Shown: positions 33,860 to 45,264 of the stretch, one piece after another | How the letters are laid out: each line of letters starts with the position of its first letter | Position numbering within the stretch: position 1 is the stretch's first letter | NCBI RefSeq assembly: GCF_965363235.1 | Contig: NC_134844.1 | Location: 22,736,646 to 22,800,645 of the forward strand | DNA: 64,000 nucleotides | Direction of reading: 5' to 3' | DNA from: Mytilus galloprovincialis | Taxonomy: Eukaryota > Mollusca > Bivalvia > Mytilida > Mytilidae | The notes under the pieces: model-generated | Seen by the model: the letters and a program-made list of their open reading frames with translations, nothing else | Databases searched by the model: none | Told to the model about the DNA's origin: nothing | Made by a program: the position numbers and the translations under genes

Positions 33860-34075
33860 CAATTCGCCCCATTGCCATATCGCACTCTTTGCAACCAATT
33901 CGCCCACTTTTTAAAAATTCGCCCCTCTTCTTTACCAACTCGCCCAACTTTCTTAAAAAAAACGTGAAAAAGGGTTCTAAATTTTATCATGCCAACTCGC
34001 CCCACTAATAAAGAAGGGTGAAATCTCGATGATAAAAGATAAAATTAAAGGTTTGCCAACTAGCCCTACTCATGA
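33860..34075 (+). repeat. Motif cluster: AACTCGCCC repeats
   Basis: TTCGCCC or CTCGCCC preceded by CAA/AAA occurs about six times at irregular 18-70 bp spacing (33862 to 34063). Not a simple tandem array; possibly subterminal repeats of an unidentified transposon. Confidence 0.45.
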
Positions 34076-34756
34076 ACAATATATGTAATCAGAAAAAAAA
34101 ATCATTTGGGATACTGATTGGAATCAAATATTTAATTTACACTGTATGGTTATGACTGAATTTAAATAATGCTTCTTTTGTGAGTATTCAAAATTTGGTT
34201 TCTTTTATATAACTATATGACATGTACGATAAGTTGAAGTTACTCGCATTTTATATAATATTCATTTTTGAGAATACTATTATTAACAAAACGAAGTTGT
34301 ATATGAGCTGAGACTACTATGTGTTATAGTAGTCTCATTTATGAGAAACTAAAATGTTTATTTGATTTCATTTTGATGAATGACGTGTTTTGTTTGTTTT
34401 GATTTTTTTGTTGTTGTTTTTTGTTGTTGTTTTTTTTTTAATTAACTGACTTGTTTCACCTTTATTCACATGAGGTTGCCTGACTTCATACAGGAACTTC
34501 TAATGAAGTGATGAAACGATACTAGTATTATCCTTTAACTTTACTTTCCGCTACAAAGATGATGTCATCTCACTAACTCATGTAATTCTATCAAGGTTTG
34601 AGGACTTTGTTGACCCGTGACAAAATATAAAATTTAAAAAAAAAAATGAACCACACACTTTATCGGAAACATTTCATAGAATATATTTCTTTTGTTAAAC
34701 ACTAATTTTGATCATCTAGAGGATTAATATTTCCTTACGAAACGAGTTTGTTCACC

Positions 34757-35758
34757 GACATGGAATAGTCTGTTTCCTTGATATGTTCCAATTGTCATTA
34801 CCATAATCTCTTCCTTCTTTCCCCCAAATTAGACTTATGACTTATGACCGGGTTTGTACCTGCACCAGCAACACGACATGAAGCAGTATCTGCTAACCTT
34901 TTTTGACTGACACCTGACATCACCCTATTGAGTCATGGATTTATGTGAAGTTCGTGCTGCTCAAACTTTAGTTTTCTGTTTTGTTTTGTATATTATTGTT
35001 TGCCTTTTTAATTTTCTTCTCTCTTTTTGCCATAGTGTTGTCAGTTTATTTAAAGGTTATGAGTTTGAATAACCCTGTGTTAATTCTCGCCTCTCTTTGA
35101 ACGAGTTGAGCACAGGTTAATAGGTTTTCTTCAAAACTGAAAGATGACTTTTGATGGATTTGGCTTCTATTTTTATGTCCGTTCGGTTATAAAGCTTTTC
35201 GGTGTTTTCTTTTTTTTCCCTTGCCTTTCGAATATTCGGCTACAAGCGATACTGATGACACAGTCATGGAATAGTCTGTTTCCTCGATATGTTCCAATTG
35301 TCATAACAATAATCTCTTCCTTCTTTCCCCGAATTAGACTTATGACTTATCACCGGGTTTGTACCTGTACGAGCAACACGACATGAAGCAGTATCGGCTA
35401 ACCTTTTTTGACTGACACCTGACATCACCCTACTGAGTGATTTATGTGAAGTTCGTGCTGCTCAAACTTTAGTTTTCTGTTTTGTTTTGTATATTATTGT
35501 TTGTCTTTTTATTGTTCTTCTCTCTTTTTGCCATAGCGTTGTCAGCTTATTTCAAGATCAGGAGTTTGAATAACCCTGTGTTATCTCTCGCCTCTCTTTG
35601 AACGAGTTGAACACAGGTTAATAGGTTTTCTTCAAAACAAATATGACTTTTGGTGGATTTGGCTACTATTTTTATGTCCGTTCGGTTATAAAGCTTTTCG
35701 GAGCTTTCTCTCCCCCCCCTCCTTGCCTTTCGAATATTCGGCTACAAGCGATACTGAT
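34757..35758 (+). repeat. Two-copy tandem duplication, about 505-bp unit
   Basis: CATGGAATAGTCTGTTTCCT at about 34759 and 35264 starts two copies that share their whole length to TTCGGCTACAAGCGATACTG (about 35241 and 35740). They differ by scattered substitutions and a small deletion. The middle (GTTTTCTGTTTTGTTTTGTA, GCCATAG.GTTGTCAG) is related to the reverse-transcriptase element tails at 12.7 and 15.7 kb. The open frame at 35144-35386 spans the copy junction and is not a gene. Confidence 0.75.
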
Positions 35759-36363
35759 CGATAATTCAAGAAAAACCTTGTTTTCATTTTTTTAGGAAGT
35801 TTCAACTATTTCTCATGTGTTCACGAGCAAATGTGTGTAACGAGTATTCAATCAAATAATGTTTTGAGTCTAAATTTTCCCAACCACAGACACATTTTAT
35901 ATACTTGTTATTGTTTTGCAGTTATGGAACTCAAACAAAAATCAAACAGCGCTACTGAATCTCAATGAGTTCAAAAACAACGAAGTCACTTAGACTGAAC
36001 AACAGAACACATGATTAAAAGGTCATTAAAGATAGTACATTCCTAGCATAGTCTCCTTCTCAGGCGACGCCAAAGAATATTCTACGACCTATGGAAGCAT
36101 AAATTAGAATGTTTACAATAGGAAAACGCATAAATATAAGATCATGGGACATAACCTAATACTTTATCGAATGCCTGAGGCGCTTTGTGGTATTATCTTT
36201 GATCAGAAAAGGCATATTTGGAAGAGCAGACTACCCTGAACAACTCTTGGTAAAAAAAATTACGTAGTATGTCAGTAAAAAGTAAAAGAATTTACAAAAA
36301 CATATACAATGTAATAACTTTATAATGTTATGTTGGTTGCATGTGATATTGGTTCAATGATGG

Positions 36364-36522
<159 letters not shown>

Positions 36523-36720
36523 TGTGGTATGATTACCAATGAGACAACTGTCCACAAGAGACCAAAATGACACAGACATTAACAACTATAGGTCACCGTA
36601 CGGCCTTCGACAATGAGCAAAGCCCAATACCGCATAGTCAGCTATAAAAGGCACCGATAAGCCAATGTAAAACAATTCAAACGAGAAAACTAACGGCCTT
36701 ATTTATATAAAAAATGAAAG
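36523..36720 (-). repeat. R2 copy bounded by GTAA units
   Basis: TTGTGGTATGATTACCAATG, AGACAACTGTCCACAAGAGA, ATAGGTCACCGTACGGCCTT and AACTAACGGCCTTATTTATA are the best-preserved R2 blocks in the window. Plus-oriented copies elsewhere read as their complement. Confidence 0.65.
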
Positions 36721-37264
36721 TAATTAAGTAAGTAAGTAGGTATTATTTTTATTATAGTGACATGTGTAATAACAGTTCAGTAAAGTACAAATATATAACA
36801 TACACAATAAAATACACCCGACCCATTGGGTCTTTAAGTCACTTTCAAATCATAAAACGTAATTCCTTTATCACGGATTTCAAACAAAATAATGAAAAGT
36901 AAGATTAAGCTAAATTCAAAGTAATTAATTAATAATAATAAATTCTAAACTAAATAAAAAATGAAGTTATTAGAAGATCGATTTAGTAAATGTCAAGTTG
37001 AATGCATAATAAATTAATATTTGTAATAAAAGCAACTGGAAATATTCAGATTGACCATGAAGTAACATTTTTACATTTTCAGAATACAGTCAAATACAAT
37101 CAATACTGTTAACTACACGATCATAATTGAAATTGCAATATACTGTTTATCAAACTGTTCATGTATATAACACTACACGTCTATGCCAGAACGCTTTCAC
37201 TGTATAACTTAGCCAGCTTACTAGGATAGTTTGTCATCAAAAAGATAACTTTTTCATCGTTTGT

Positions 37265-38335
37265 CAAGATTCAAGATTTTCAAGATTTTATTCATAACCT
37301 CAGACACATACTTGTGTACAAGAGGACACTATATACAAACATATTAAGAAAATACTTAGCGAGACAGGACAAAAAAATCACAAATACATAGTATATTATA
37401 AAAGAAAATTGGTATAATTAGATTAAGTATTTTATACCTTTCTTTACGAAAATTGATAATTTCCTTTGAACTTGTACGTTACATATAGACAGCAAGCCAG
37501 TACATTTGTTCTTGCTTGGATTCATTACATAGTAATTAGGTATAAACTTTGATCTAAGAGCAGAAACATCAGCATTTTTACAGGGAAACAATATATGAAA
37601 CTCATTCCCTATTCCCTCATTACATAATGTACATATTCTACTTTCGCTCGCGATCCCCGCCCATCTGACCGTCTCAATAGGTAACTTCAAATTCGAGCAT
37701 CGAAGTTTAGATATGTAATATTTGTCCTTCTCTAAAGGTAATAATCTAAGGTTTTTCAAATGACTTTATTCCAATCTCTTTAAATGAGTGAATATTAGAA
37801 ATTATTTTTCCAAGTGCTCTACCAGCCCTTTTGACTTTGCTTAGGTGGTTGTGGTAAAATTTCCCTTAAATGTAAATATATAAAACCCAAGTATTTGTAT
37901 TGGTCAACAACTTCGAGTTGATTTCTTCCGATCATGAAATTGTAATCAGTCCGCTTACATTTTGACTTTCTGGAGTGAACACGTTTTGATTTATTGGTAT
38001 TGATTAAAACTCTTCAGCGTTTACACCAGTCCCCGAGCTTATTTAACATTAATTGTAGATCGTCTTCGCTTTTAGCCAACAAAGCTATATCGTCTGCATA
38101 AAGTAACGCCGATAATTTCCTGTCTGAGATGAAAATTGAAAATAATGTAGGCGATAAATTGTCTCCTTGTTTTACACCAGTTGTACAGGGGAACCAGTCA
38201 GTTAACTTTCCATTCATTTTTACACAAGATTCGGAACTATTGTAAATGCTCTTTATAGAGTTGTAAATTTTACCAACTATATTATTAACTAACAGTTTAT
38301 AAAGCATAATTTCTCTGTCAACAAAATCGAATTAA
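37265..38335 (-). pseudogene. 5'-truncated LINE (non-LTR retrotransposon), decayed
   Basis: On the minus strand from about 38335: DFVDREIMLYKLL, then CTTGVKQGDNLSPTLFSIFI (reverse-transcriptase motif), LLYADDIALLA (catalytic YADD) and DLQLMLNKLGDWCKR. A stop follows, then in the same frame NTNKSKRVHSRKS and VVDQYKYLGF, and after a shift the C-terminal Cys-rich segment ICTLCNEGIGNEFHILFPC (37418-37759). The segment between FISD and LLYADD is shorter than usual. The 3' end at about 37265-37300 carries repeated CTTGAAAATCTTG. No intact gene remains. Confidence 0.75.
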
Positions 38336-38999
38336 TACTAAAACATAACAGAGCTTGCGTTTTACCGTTTCCAGTACTCCTAATCAAAATGATCAAAACA
38401 ATTTGTTCTTATCTTGCATAAGAATTTTTGGTGGGGTTGGTGTTGATCATCTGTATTTTTAATGCAATGTTTTAAGCATTTAAGCATATAACTTCATTGA
38501 TTTAAGGTAGAAATGGGCGTTTTTTCCTTGTGGGCAAGTTGCAAAAATACTTTTTTTTAAATATTTTACCAAGCCTCATTAAATAAACAAGAAAAAATAT
38601 ATATCTTGGAATTCAAAGATTAAATTAGCACAAAAGTAAGTGTCATTAAATGTATATAAAATTTTGATAAAAATCATTTTAAAATCAAGGGCAAGTGATT
38701 ATATTTAATATGAAAGGACAATTTTTGTTTTAGGGATTTTTTCAACAAGATAACACCTTTTATATGAAGTCAGTTACCACCAACCTTCAATGTTTGAAAA
38801 TTGTACAGGCAAAATATTTGTGCTTTGGTAGAATATTGATATCATTGTTTTTTATTGGTTTAAAACTATTAACAATGAAATCTCAATGTTTCTAATGCAA
38901 TTGGCCTATATGTTTTGAGTCGCATAATTCTCCCCACAATGGAATGCCATCAGCAACGAGTAGGACTTCATATTGAGTATAAAATTCAGAATGGAAATG

Positions 39000-39608
39000 G
39001 GAAAAGAGACAACAACCCGACCATAGAAAAAAACCAACAGCAGAAGGTCACCAACCGGTCTTCAATGTAGCGAGAAATTCCCGCACCCGGAGGCGTCCTT
39101 CAGTTGGCCCCTAAACAAATATATACTAGTTCAGTGATAATGAACGCCATACTAATTTCCAAATTGTACACAAGAAACTAAAATTAAAATAATACAAGAC
39201 TAACAAAGGCCAGAGGCTCCTGACTCGGGACAGGCGCAAAAATGCGGCAGGGTTAAACATGTTTGTGAGATCTCAACCCTCCCCCTATACCTCTAGCCAA
39301 TGTAGAAAAGTAAACGCATAACAATACGCACATTAAAATTCAGTCCAAGAGATGTCCGAGTCTGATGTCAGAAGATGTAACCAAAGAAAATAAACAAAAT
39401 GACAATAATACATGAATAACAACAGACTACTAGCAGTTAATTGACATGCCAGCTCCAGACTTCAATTAAACTGACTGAAAGATTATGATTTCATCATATG
39501 AACATCAGGCACAATCCTTCCCGTTAGGGGTTTAGTATCATACCATCATAACATATATGAGAAGAACATGACCCGTGTCATGCCAACAACTGGTTTTTGA
39601 ATAAATGT
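39000..39608. repeat. Dispersed repeat, fuller copy
   Basis: From GAGACAACAACCCGACCATA to ATGCCAACAACTGGTTTTTG, matching 2810-3160 in the same orientation. It abuts the stop codon of the minus-strand reverse transcriptase at 39611 and so may be its 3' UTR. Confidence 0.55.
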
Positions 39609-39610
39609 GT

Positions 39611-40640
39611 TTAGTTCCGATGCAAAGACCCTATAAGTGAATCAATATTAACGCCAAAATATGCAATCTTTAATGACCTGACAACAGTATCGTAACTATA
39701 TCCCTTCTTAATAAGTCTATTTGTTAGTTTTTGAGGTGAATACTGACACCTTTGTGCTTTATAAAAAATATTTTCATAAAAAATTGGATGTGAAATACCT
39801 GAACGTATAAGAAGTTTGCATGTTGAGCTATATTTACGAATGATGTCCTTATACCGATGATAAAATTTAGTAAATGTTTTGACTAGTTTGTGATATCGAA
39901 AACCCTGGTGTAATAATTTTTCAGTAATACATAAATTTCTCTCGTTAAAATCTAAAACATTGTTACATACACGAGCGAATCGTACAAGTTGAGATATATA
40001 AACACCGTAAGATGGTGACAAGGGAACGTCACCATCTAAAAATGGATAATTAACGATAGGAAATGAAAAATCTCTTTTATCATAAATTTTAGTATTCAGC
40101 TTTCCGTTAGTGATATAGATATCAAGATCGAGGAAAGGACAGTGGTCATTGTTAGTATTAGCTTTATTTAAAGTAAGTTCAGCAGGATAAATTTCTTTAA
40201 TATACATACTGAAGTCGTCATTATTGAGAGCCAAAATATCATCCAAATATCTAAAAGTATTATTAAATTTGTTTATCAGATGTTGTTTCGATGGGTCTTT
40301 GCTTATTTTTGTCATAAATTTTAACTCATAGCAATACAAAAACAGGTCCGCAATAAGTGGTGCACAGTTAGTCCCCATTGGAATTCCGATAATCTGACGA
40401 TATACGGAATTCCCAAAGCGAACAAAAATGTTATCTAGTAAAAATTCAAGGGCATATATAGTATCAAAGCTTGTCCAATTGACATAGTTTTTTGTTTATT
40501 GCTACTAAAAAATGACCTAAAAGAGTTTGAACATATATATTCACATTCTGACTTTTTAAATGCCCATTTAATTAGGTGTGTGAATTTTTTCTTAATGAGA
40601 ATGTGAGGCAATGTGGTATACAGGGTAGAATATGGCCGGA
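39611..40640 (-). pseudogene. Reverse transcriptase of an MGTNCAPL-type element, frameshifted
   Basis: An intact frame of 255 residues (40378-39611) has MGTNCAPLIADLFLYCYELK, the catalytic FRYLDDILALNN, PFLDLDIYITNGKLNTKIYD, KRDFSFPIVNYPFLDGD and a long conserved C-terminal region to a natural stop. Upstream, STLYTTLPHILIKKKF (about 40635-40590) and, in another frame, the residues just before MGTN show that the domain started further left and is broken by a shift in an A-run near 40495. The RT family is multi-copy in bivalves. Relation to Penelope-like elements is likely but unproven; I see no GIY-YIG endonuclease. Confidence 0.75.
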
Positions 40641-40904
40641 CATGCAGTCAATTTATGCCAGGAATAACAAATAAATCATTTCTTCTTTGTTCTCTTTGGT
40701 ATCTTGTATGTCTGTATTTCATTCTAATAAGACGTTTTATTTTTATAATTATCTGAGGTTGGGTGAAGTTTGTATTTTTAATCTTTGTTGGTACTCTCTG
40801 ATCAATAATCTTTATGGTGTTTTCTTTGAAATAACACCAAATGTGGCCGATATGTAAATAGGTTTTCTAGTTAAAGGATTCTACAGATTAGTTAACAACA
40901 GCAT

Positions 40905-41292
40905 GAATTTCATCTTTGTTGGCCCCTTTTTCATATTTGTATTTGTTCCATGCATGCATGGTCGTACATGATCAGTGGAAGAGCAAAAGAAAGTTTGATG
41001 TCACTATGCTTGAATTATATCCAGTTTTTATTCCATTTCCATGTACAGCTTATCGGTTATACAGTTATACAGTTTTGAAATACAAAGGCTTTTCTACCTC
41101 AGGAATTGATTACCTTAGCTGCATTTGGCAAAACCTTAAGAATTTTGCTCCTCAATGCTATTCAACTTCTTACTTTATTTTTGCCTTTTTAACGTTTCTT
41201 TTATTCGAGCGTCACTGATGAGTCTTTTGTAGGCCAAACGCGCGTCTGGCGTAAATACAAAATTTAATCCTGGTATCTATGATGAGTTTATT
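40905..41292 (+). repeat. Hammerhead-bearing repeat, plus-strand copy
   Basis: Matches the 3305-3465 copy in the opposite orientation from about 41140. The ribozyme region 41209-41252 has stem I, CTGATGA and stem II, but the bases after stem II read CAAA instead of GAAA, and stem II has a G-U pair (GTC/GGC). I predict it is inactive. An open frame at 40916-41218 runs through the unit and is not a gene. Confidence 0.6.
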
Positions 41293-41413
41293 TATCATCT
41301 AGAATCTCAAATTTACTGTTTGATTCCAATATCATGTAAGGTTGTCCTTGCAGTTTTCACCCAGAGGCTCACATTTACTGTTTAATTCCAATATCATGTA
41401 AGGTTGTATTTAT

Positions 41414-41552
41414 AGATTATTACATGGCATTTTCCATATGGCCCTGGTATCAGCCCTAGACTCCCATATCAAGCCAGAGGGCTTTAGCCCGAGGGCTTGA
41501 TATGGGTCGTGGGCTGATACCATGGACCATATGGAAAATGACATGTTATAAT
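41414..41552. repeat. 139-bp imperfect palindrome (foldback MITE)
   Basis: Left arm AGATTATTACATGGCATTTT ... CCCATATCAAGCC and right arm GGCTTGATATGGG ... ATGACATGTTATAATCT pair over about 60 bp with several mismatches, with a loop of about 17 bp. A derivative with GGGCTTGATATGGATTTCGA and CCGAGGGCTGATAACCAACC lies at 42000-42100. Confidence 0.75.
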
Positions 41553-41999
41553 CTATTTATCACATATTTTTAAGCAGGAGAAAACAAATAGCCTACAGCA
41601 AATTATGTTTGATATTTCATCAAAAATCAAAAGATATTCAACGAAAACAAAAAAATAAATGTATCAATGTGAGTTAAAAAAAAGTTCGTATCACAGTAGG
41701 TTAACAACGTTTTGTGAAAAGTTTCAGAAATAATTAACAATAAACATATTAATTCTAAGAATTGAAAATATTAAACGACTTTAAAGTGTTAAATTACAAA
41801 TGTTAAAAAATGCTTAGGAAGAATCCTATATCGATACTCATTCCAGTGTGGCGTCATTTATTTTCTAAATTCTTCATGAAGTCAAAATTTTACGGGAACT
41901 TTTGTGATTTCTACTTTTTTCTTCTACAGCACATTTGTAACTTTTTAAATTTCTTTTCATTGTGTTCAACTTGTTAACAAATAGCCTTTGATTGACAGA

Positions 42000-42105
42000 T
42001 TACCGGAAGTTAAACTCGGGGGCTTGATATGGATTTCGAGGGCTGATATCGATATCGGCCCCGAGGGCTGATAACCAACCTTGACTTCCGGCTATTATTG
42101 GCCAT
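42000..42105. repeat. Related foldback fragment
   Basis: ACCGGAAGTTAAACTCGGGG and CCCGAGGGCTGATAACCAAC with CTTGACTTCCGGCTAT form short inverted arms around GATATCGATATC. It shares the GGGCTTGATATGG word with 41414-41552. It lies 3' of the B-box gene. Confidence 0.5.
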
Positions 42106-42319
42106 GCAAAAACGTACATATCAGTACAAAATATGTGATAAATTCGGTTATCACCCAGAGGCTCACATTTACTATTGATTCCATTACCATGCCATGTTCT
42201 CCGTTTGGATATGCCAATTAACATATATGTTCAATGTGACTTGAAACACATTCAATCAAAGTTGTAAATACTAAATACCAGTACTAATATCTACACAATC
42301 ATGTTCTTGAAAGAATCGC

Positions 42320-43387
42320 CTATAGATAGTTCTCTGATGTTTTCACCCTGTATATATTTGCAAACGGGTCTTTGCGCTTTTCAAATGTATCACAACCTAT
42401 CAGTAGATATCCTGCTTTATCTATACTTAGACTCTCTGGCATCTCTATCCCATATTCCATGGTATTCTGTAGCGCAATTAATTCTCCATTAGTATTCAGC
42501 ACATGTAAAGCATTGCTAAACATGTCTGCAATTATAATATTGTCATCCGCAGTTACGACGATATCAGTTGGTGCAAATAAATCAGTTTTTATTCTTTCAC
42601 ATCCATCATAACTAAATATTATGTTGCCTTCCATATCAAACGATACCACCCGTCTATTGCCATCTTTATCGGCTTTCTCATCAATTGCATACATTTGATT
42701 TCTGGAATCACAAACGATACGACGAATTTTATTAAAGATTTTACTTTTATTGTCAATTGTTACTTTCTTTTCATGATCTGTACCAAAAACAGCAATGGTC
42801 TGATTGTACGGTTCCGATTGCTCAACCAAAACAAGTATTTGCTCATCTTCTCTGTTTACATGGATACAGAATATGGCCATTGGAGAAACATCCAACAGAG
42901 TTTTAGTTTCACCAGATTTCGCAAATGTTTTTAGCTCAGATGGCGACTGCAAAGATGAAAATAATAAGTCGTCAGTAGATGATAGGGCAATGTCAATAAT
43001 TTCAATGTCAACCTTTTGTAATATTTTCATTGATTTCGATATTTTTGACTTAACGACCCTATTTTCCGACTTTTCTGAATTAAAGTGGCGATAATAAATA
43101 ATGTCATCGTTTGAACAAAGCACCTTCATAATGTTTTTAGATTTTGTTTTGTAGGTGTTCACAACCGACGAGATTACGGCTGAATCATCATCTTCTTTTC
43201 CAATTTCTCTAACGGTATGTGTTTCTGGATGCATCATCTCAGGGTGAATATTCTGCTTACAACTGTCACACATCAATATCCAACACTCTTTGCAGCTCCA
43301 TATACTGGGTTCCGGTTTACTGGCCTTCCTGTCTTCACATAACTTACATGATGGCGAGAATGATACTTTACTTGATGATTTTCCCAT
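42320..43387 (-). CDS. B-box zinc-finger protein with NHL-like propeller (TRIM-like, no RING)
   Basis: One uninterrupted coding exon, 355 residues. Residues 14-57 hold a B-box-type zinc-binding pattern: C14-x2-C17, C32-x2-C35, C40-x2-C43, H48 and H53/H57, with WSCKECWILMCDSC at its centre. There is no N-terminal RING, and only a short possible helix follows. From about residue 85 the chain reads as beta-propeller blades of the NHL/6-bladed type: IRRIVCDSRNQMYAIDE, FAPTDIVVTADDNIIIADMF and PESLSIDKAGYLLIGCD are blade-like repeats. Such B-box/propeller proteins are greatly expanded in bivalves and are usually annotated as TRIM2/3/71-like. Ubiquitin-ligase activity is not expected without a RING. 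A TTTCAG acceptor ends at 43443, so the 5' UTR is probably spliced. Substrate and role unknown. Confidence 0.85.
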   Translation of the reverse strand: MGKSSSKVSFSPSCKLCEDRKASKPEPSIWSCKECWILMCDSCKQNIHPEMMHPETHTVREIGKEDDDSAVISSVVNTYKTKSKNIMKVLCSNDDIIYYRHFNSEKSENRVVKSKISKSMKILQKVDIEIIDIALSSTDDLLFSSLQSPSELKTFAKSGETKTLLDVSPMAIFCIHVNREDEQILVLVEQSEPYNQTIAVFGTDHEKKVTIDNKSKIFNKIRRIVCDSRNQMYAIDEKADKDGNRRVVSFDMEGNIIFSYDGCERIKTDLFAPTDIVVTADDNIIIADMFSNALHVLNTNGELIALQNTMEYGIEMPESLSIDKAGYLLIGCDTFEKRKDPFANIYRVKTSENYL

Positions 43388-43442
43388 ACTGACAGAAATG
43401 AATTACTGTGAGTGGCGTGGTCAATCGGTGTAACAGCCGTCC
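43388..43442 (-). other. 5' UTR part of the B-box gene exon
   Basis: On the minus strand GTCGTTTCAG|GGACGG gives a convincing acceptor (AG at 43444-43443). The 55 nt between it and the ATG have no in-frame upstream ATG that would extend the protein, so 43387 is kept as the start. Confidence 0.5.
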
Positions 43443-43494
43443 CTGAAACGACAAAATACAGAATTTTCAATGATTATCGAAGATGGAGCCAGTT

Positions 43495-43880
43495 TCAAGT
43501 TCCAGATACTAGTATCATGTAGATACAGGAAGATGTGATATGAGTATCAATGAGACAACACTCTCCATCCAAGAAACAAAATATAAACGTAAACCATTAT
43601 AGGTCAAGGTATACGGCCTTCAACATAGAGCTTTGGCTCAAATCGAACAGCAAGCTATAAAGGGTCCAAAATTGCTAGTGTTTAACCACTCAAACGGGAA
43701 AACCATCGGTATAAACTATATTATAAAAGACGAGGAACTAGAAACACTTAAGAACCACAATGACATCAACAAAACATCAGATTTCTGACTTAGGATATAG
43801 GTGCAAAAAATTGCTGCAGCGGGTTTAAACGTTTTAATCATGTTAATGGTACCAAACATAGGAATAATTAAACAACATAA
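43495..43880 (-). repeat. Degraded R2 copy
   Basis: GAAGATGTGATATGAGTATC, AATGAGACAACACTCTCCAT, TATAGGTCAAGGTATACGGC and AAGCTATAAAGGGTCC follow the R2 order seen at 36.5 kb, with more divergence. Confidence 0.55.
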
Positions 43881-44870
43881 GTATTATTATTAACCTAACG
43901 TTTATTTATAGGTTAAATTGCTATATCTGACTTATTCCCTAAGAAGCTATTATTTCTTCCATCTGAATGTAAGTTATGTTAAAGTAACTGCCGATATCAA
44001 TTATATAGATTCATACTGCAATACGATTTTAGAGTTGATCGTTTTACTTTATCTTGCTTTCCGTCCAAAAATCTTTCCAAATTGCAAATCTGGTGGATCG
44101 ATTAATCTTGTGTATTTTATGTGACTCATACATGATAAATATGATTAACCACGAAAACATTTCTTTTTTTCTTTGAATGCATAATTGAATACAGTTTTCA
44201 AGATTATAAACCAAATTTTGTCCATGGAAATTCAAATGCTAAGTTTATAAGAAACAATTCATCCGACGGTTATTAAACTTGTTGATTATAAACTGACTTT
44301 AATCAGCTATCTACACATTGCCTGTGTTATTGTATATATACACATGTACTGTCTTTACATATTCAATTAAGTCCGATTAACACTAAAAACATTGGAAGAT
44401 ATGCCAAAATAACAGTTTAAAAGCATACATGTTTAATATGTCAAAATCAGATTGTGTAAAATTTAATTGCATGAAACTTTCAGTGCAAAAATCACGTACT
44501 TTATTAGGGAAATTATGTCCGACACACTGGATGTCTATCATAGGACGAGTTGTCCTAAATTTAAACGATTAAAGATAAAGTTTAAATGTCTATATTAGTT
44601 GATTACCACCTAGGAAGTTCAAAGGTTAAGTGAATAATAAATATTTAAATACCTGATATCCTTAACTTTGCTGTATATATGAGGGTGTAGCCATAATTTT
44701 TGATAATTTATTCAAACATAAAAGGTTCTTTCGCCCTAGCTCCGCGTTCGTACTATTCTTTAAAAACGTATATTGAATTTAATATAAATACAAAAAAAAT
44801 CTTTTTATCGTAAGATGTATATATCTGTTAAATAAGATTTATATTTATATACTGCTGATCGGAAATTAAA
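43881..44870. other. Non-coding stretch, no gene seen
   Basis: AT-rich. Short frames on both strands (43918-44235) lack family resemblance or splice support. Confidence 0.35.
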
Positions 44871-44887
44871 AAATGAATTGCAATTTC

Positions 44888-44929
44888 CAAGGATTTGTAT
44901 ATAGTAAGAAATTACTATACAAATCCTTG
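44888..44929. repeat. Short perfect-arm hairpin
   Basis: CAAGGATTTGTATATAGTAA faces TTACTATACAAATCCTTG across GAAA; the only difference is an extra TA in the left arm. The four-base loop is too small for a usual animal pre-miRNA. Probably the core of a tiny foldback repeat. Confidence 0.6.
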
Positions 44930-45264
44930 CAACTTCTAAATGGAATAAGTAAATATGTATCTTCTTTCGTGACTTATCTAAAAATTGTGATTTTTTTTCT
45001 TGTGATTTTTTTTTTCATTTTTTTTTTTTTACTTCAAATGATTATTATTAAGAATTAAATGTTCATTATATTTTTAGTTTGCAGTGTTAGTTTCTTCATA
45101 AGAAATTGTTAAACAAATTTACTATATATATCAACCTTTTTTAAAACTGATAGCCAGTAGGAGGATATAATAGTAAATTCACATACAGAAAAGTACTAAA
45201 CAACATAGTGTTTGTGTGTAAAAGTTAATGAAGAAGAAATACTGAAAACTCTAATTTGTCCATT

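Noticed and set aside
35144-35386. 80-codon open frame
   Set aside because: It spans the junction of the two 505-bp duplicate units and is not preserved in the second unit.
41209-41252. Second active hammerhead ribozyme
   Set aside because: The invariant G after stem II is C in this copy, so cleavage is not expected.
42301-43094. Plus-strand open frames of 63-96 codons
   Set aside because: They lie opposite the 355-codon B-box gene and have no features of their own.
44888-44929. miRNA precursor
   Set aside because: The stem is about 18 bp with a four-base loop, too small for Drosha/Dicer-type precursors, and it looks like a repeat core.
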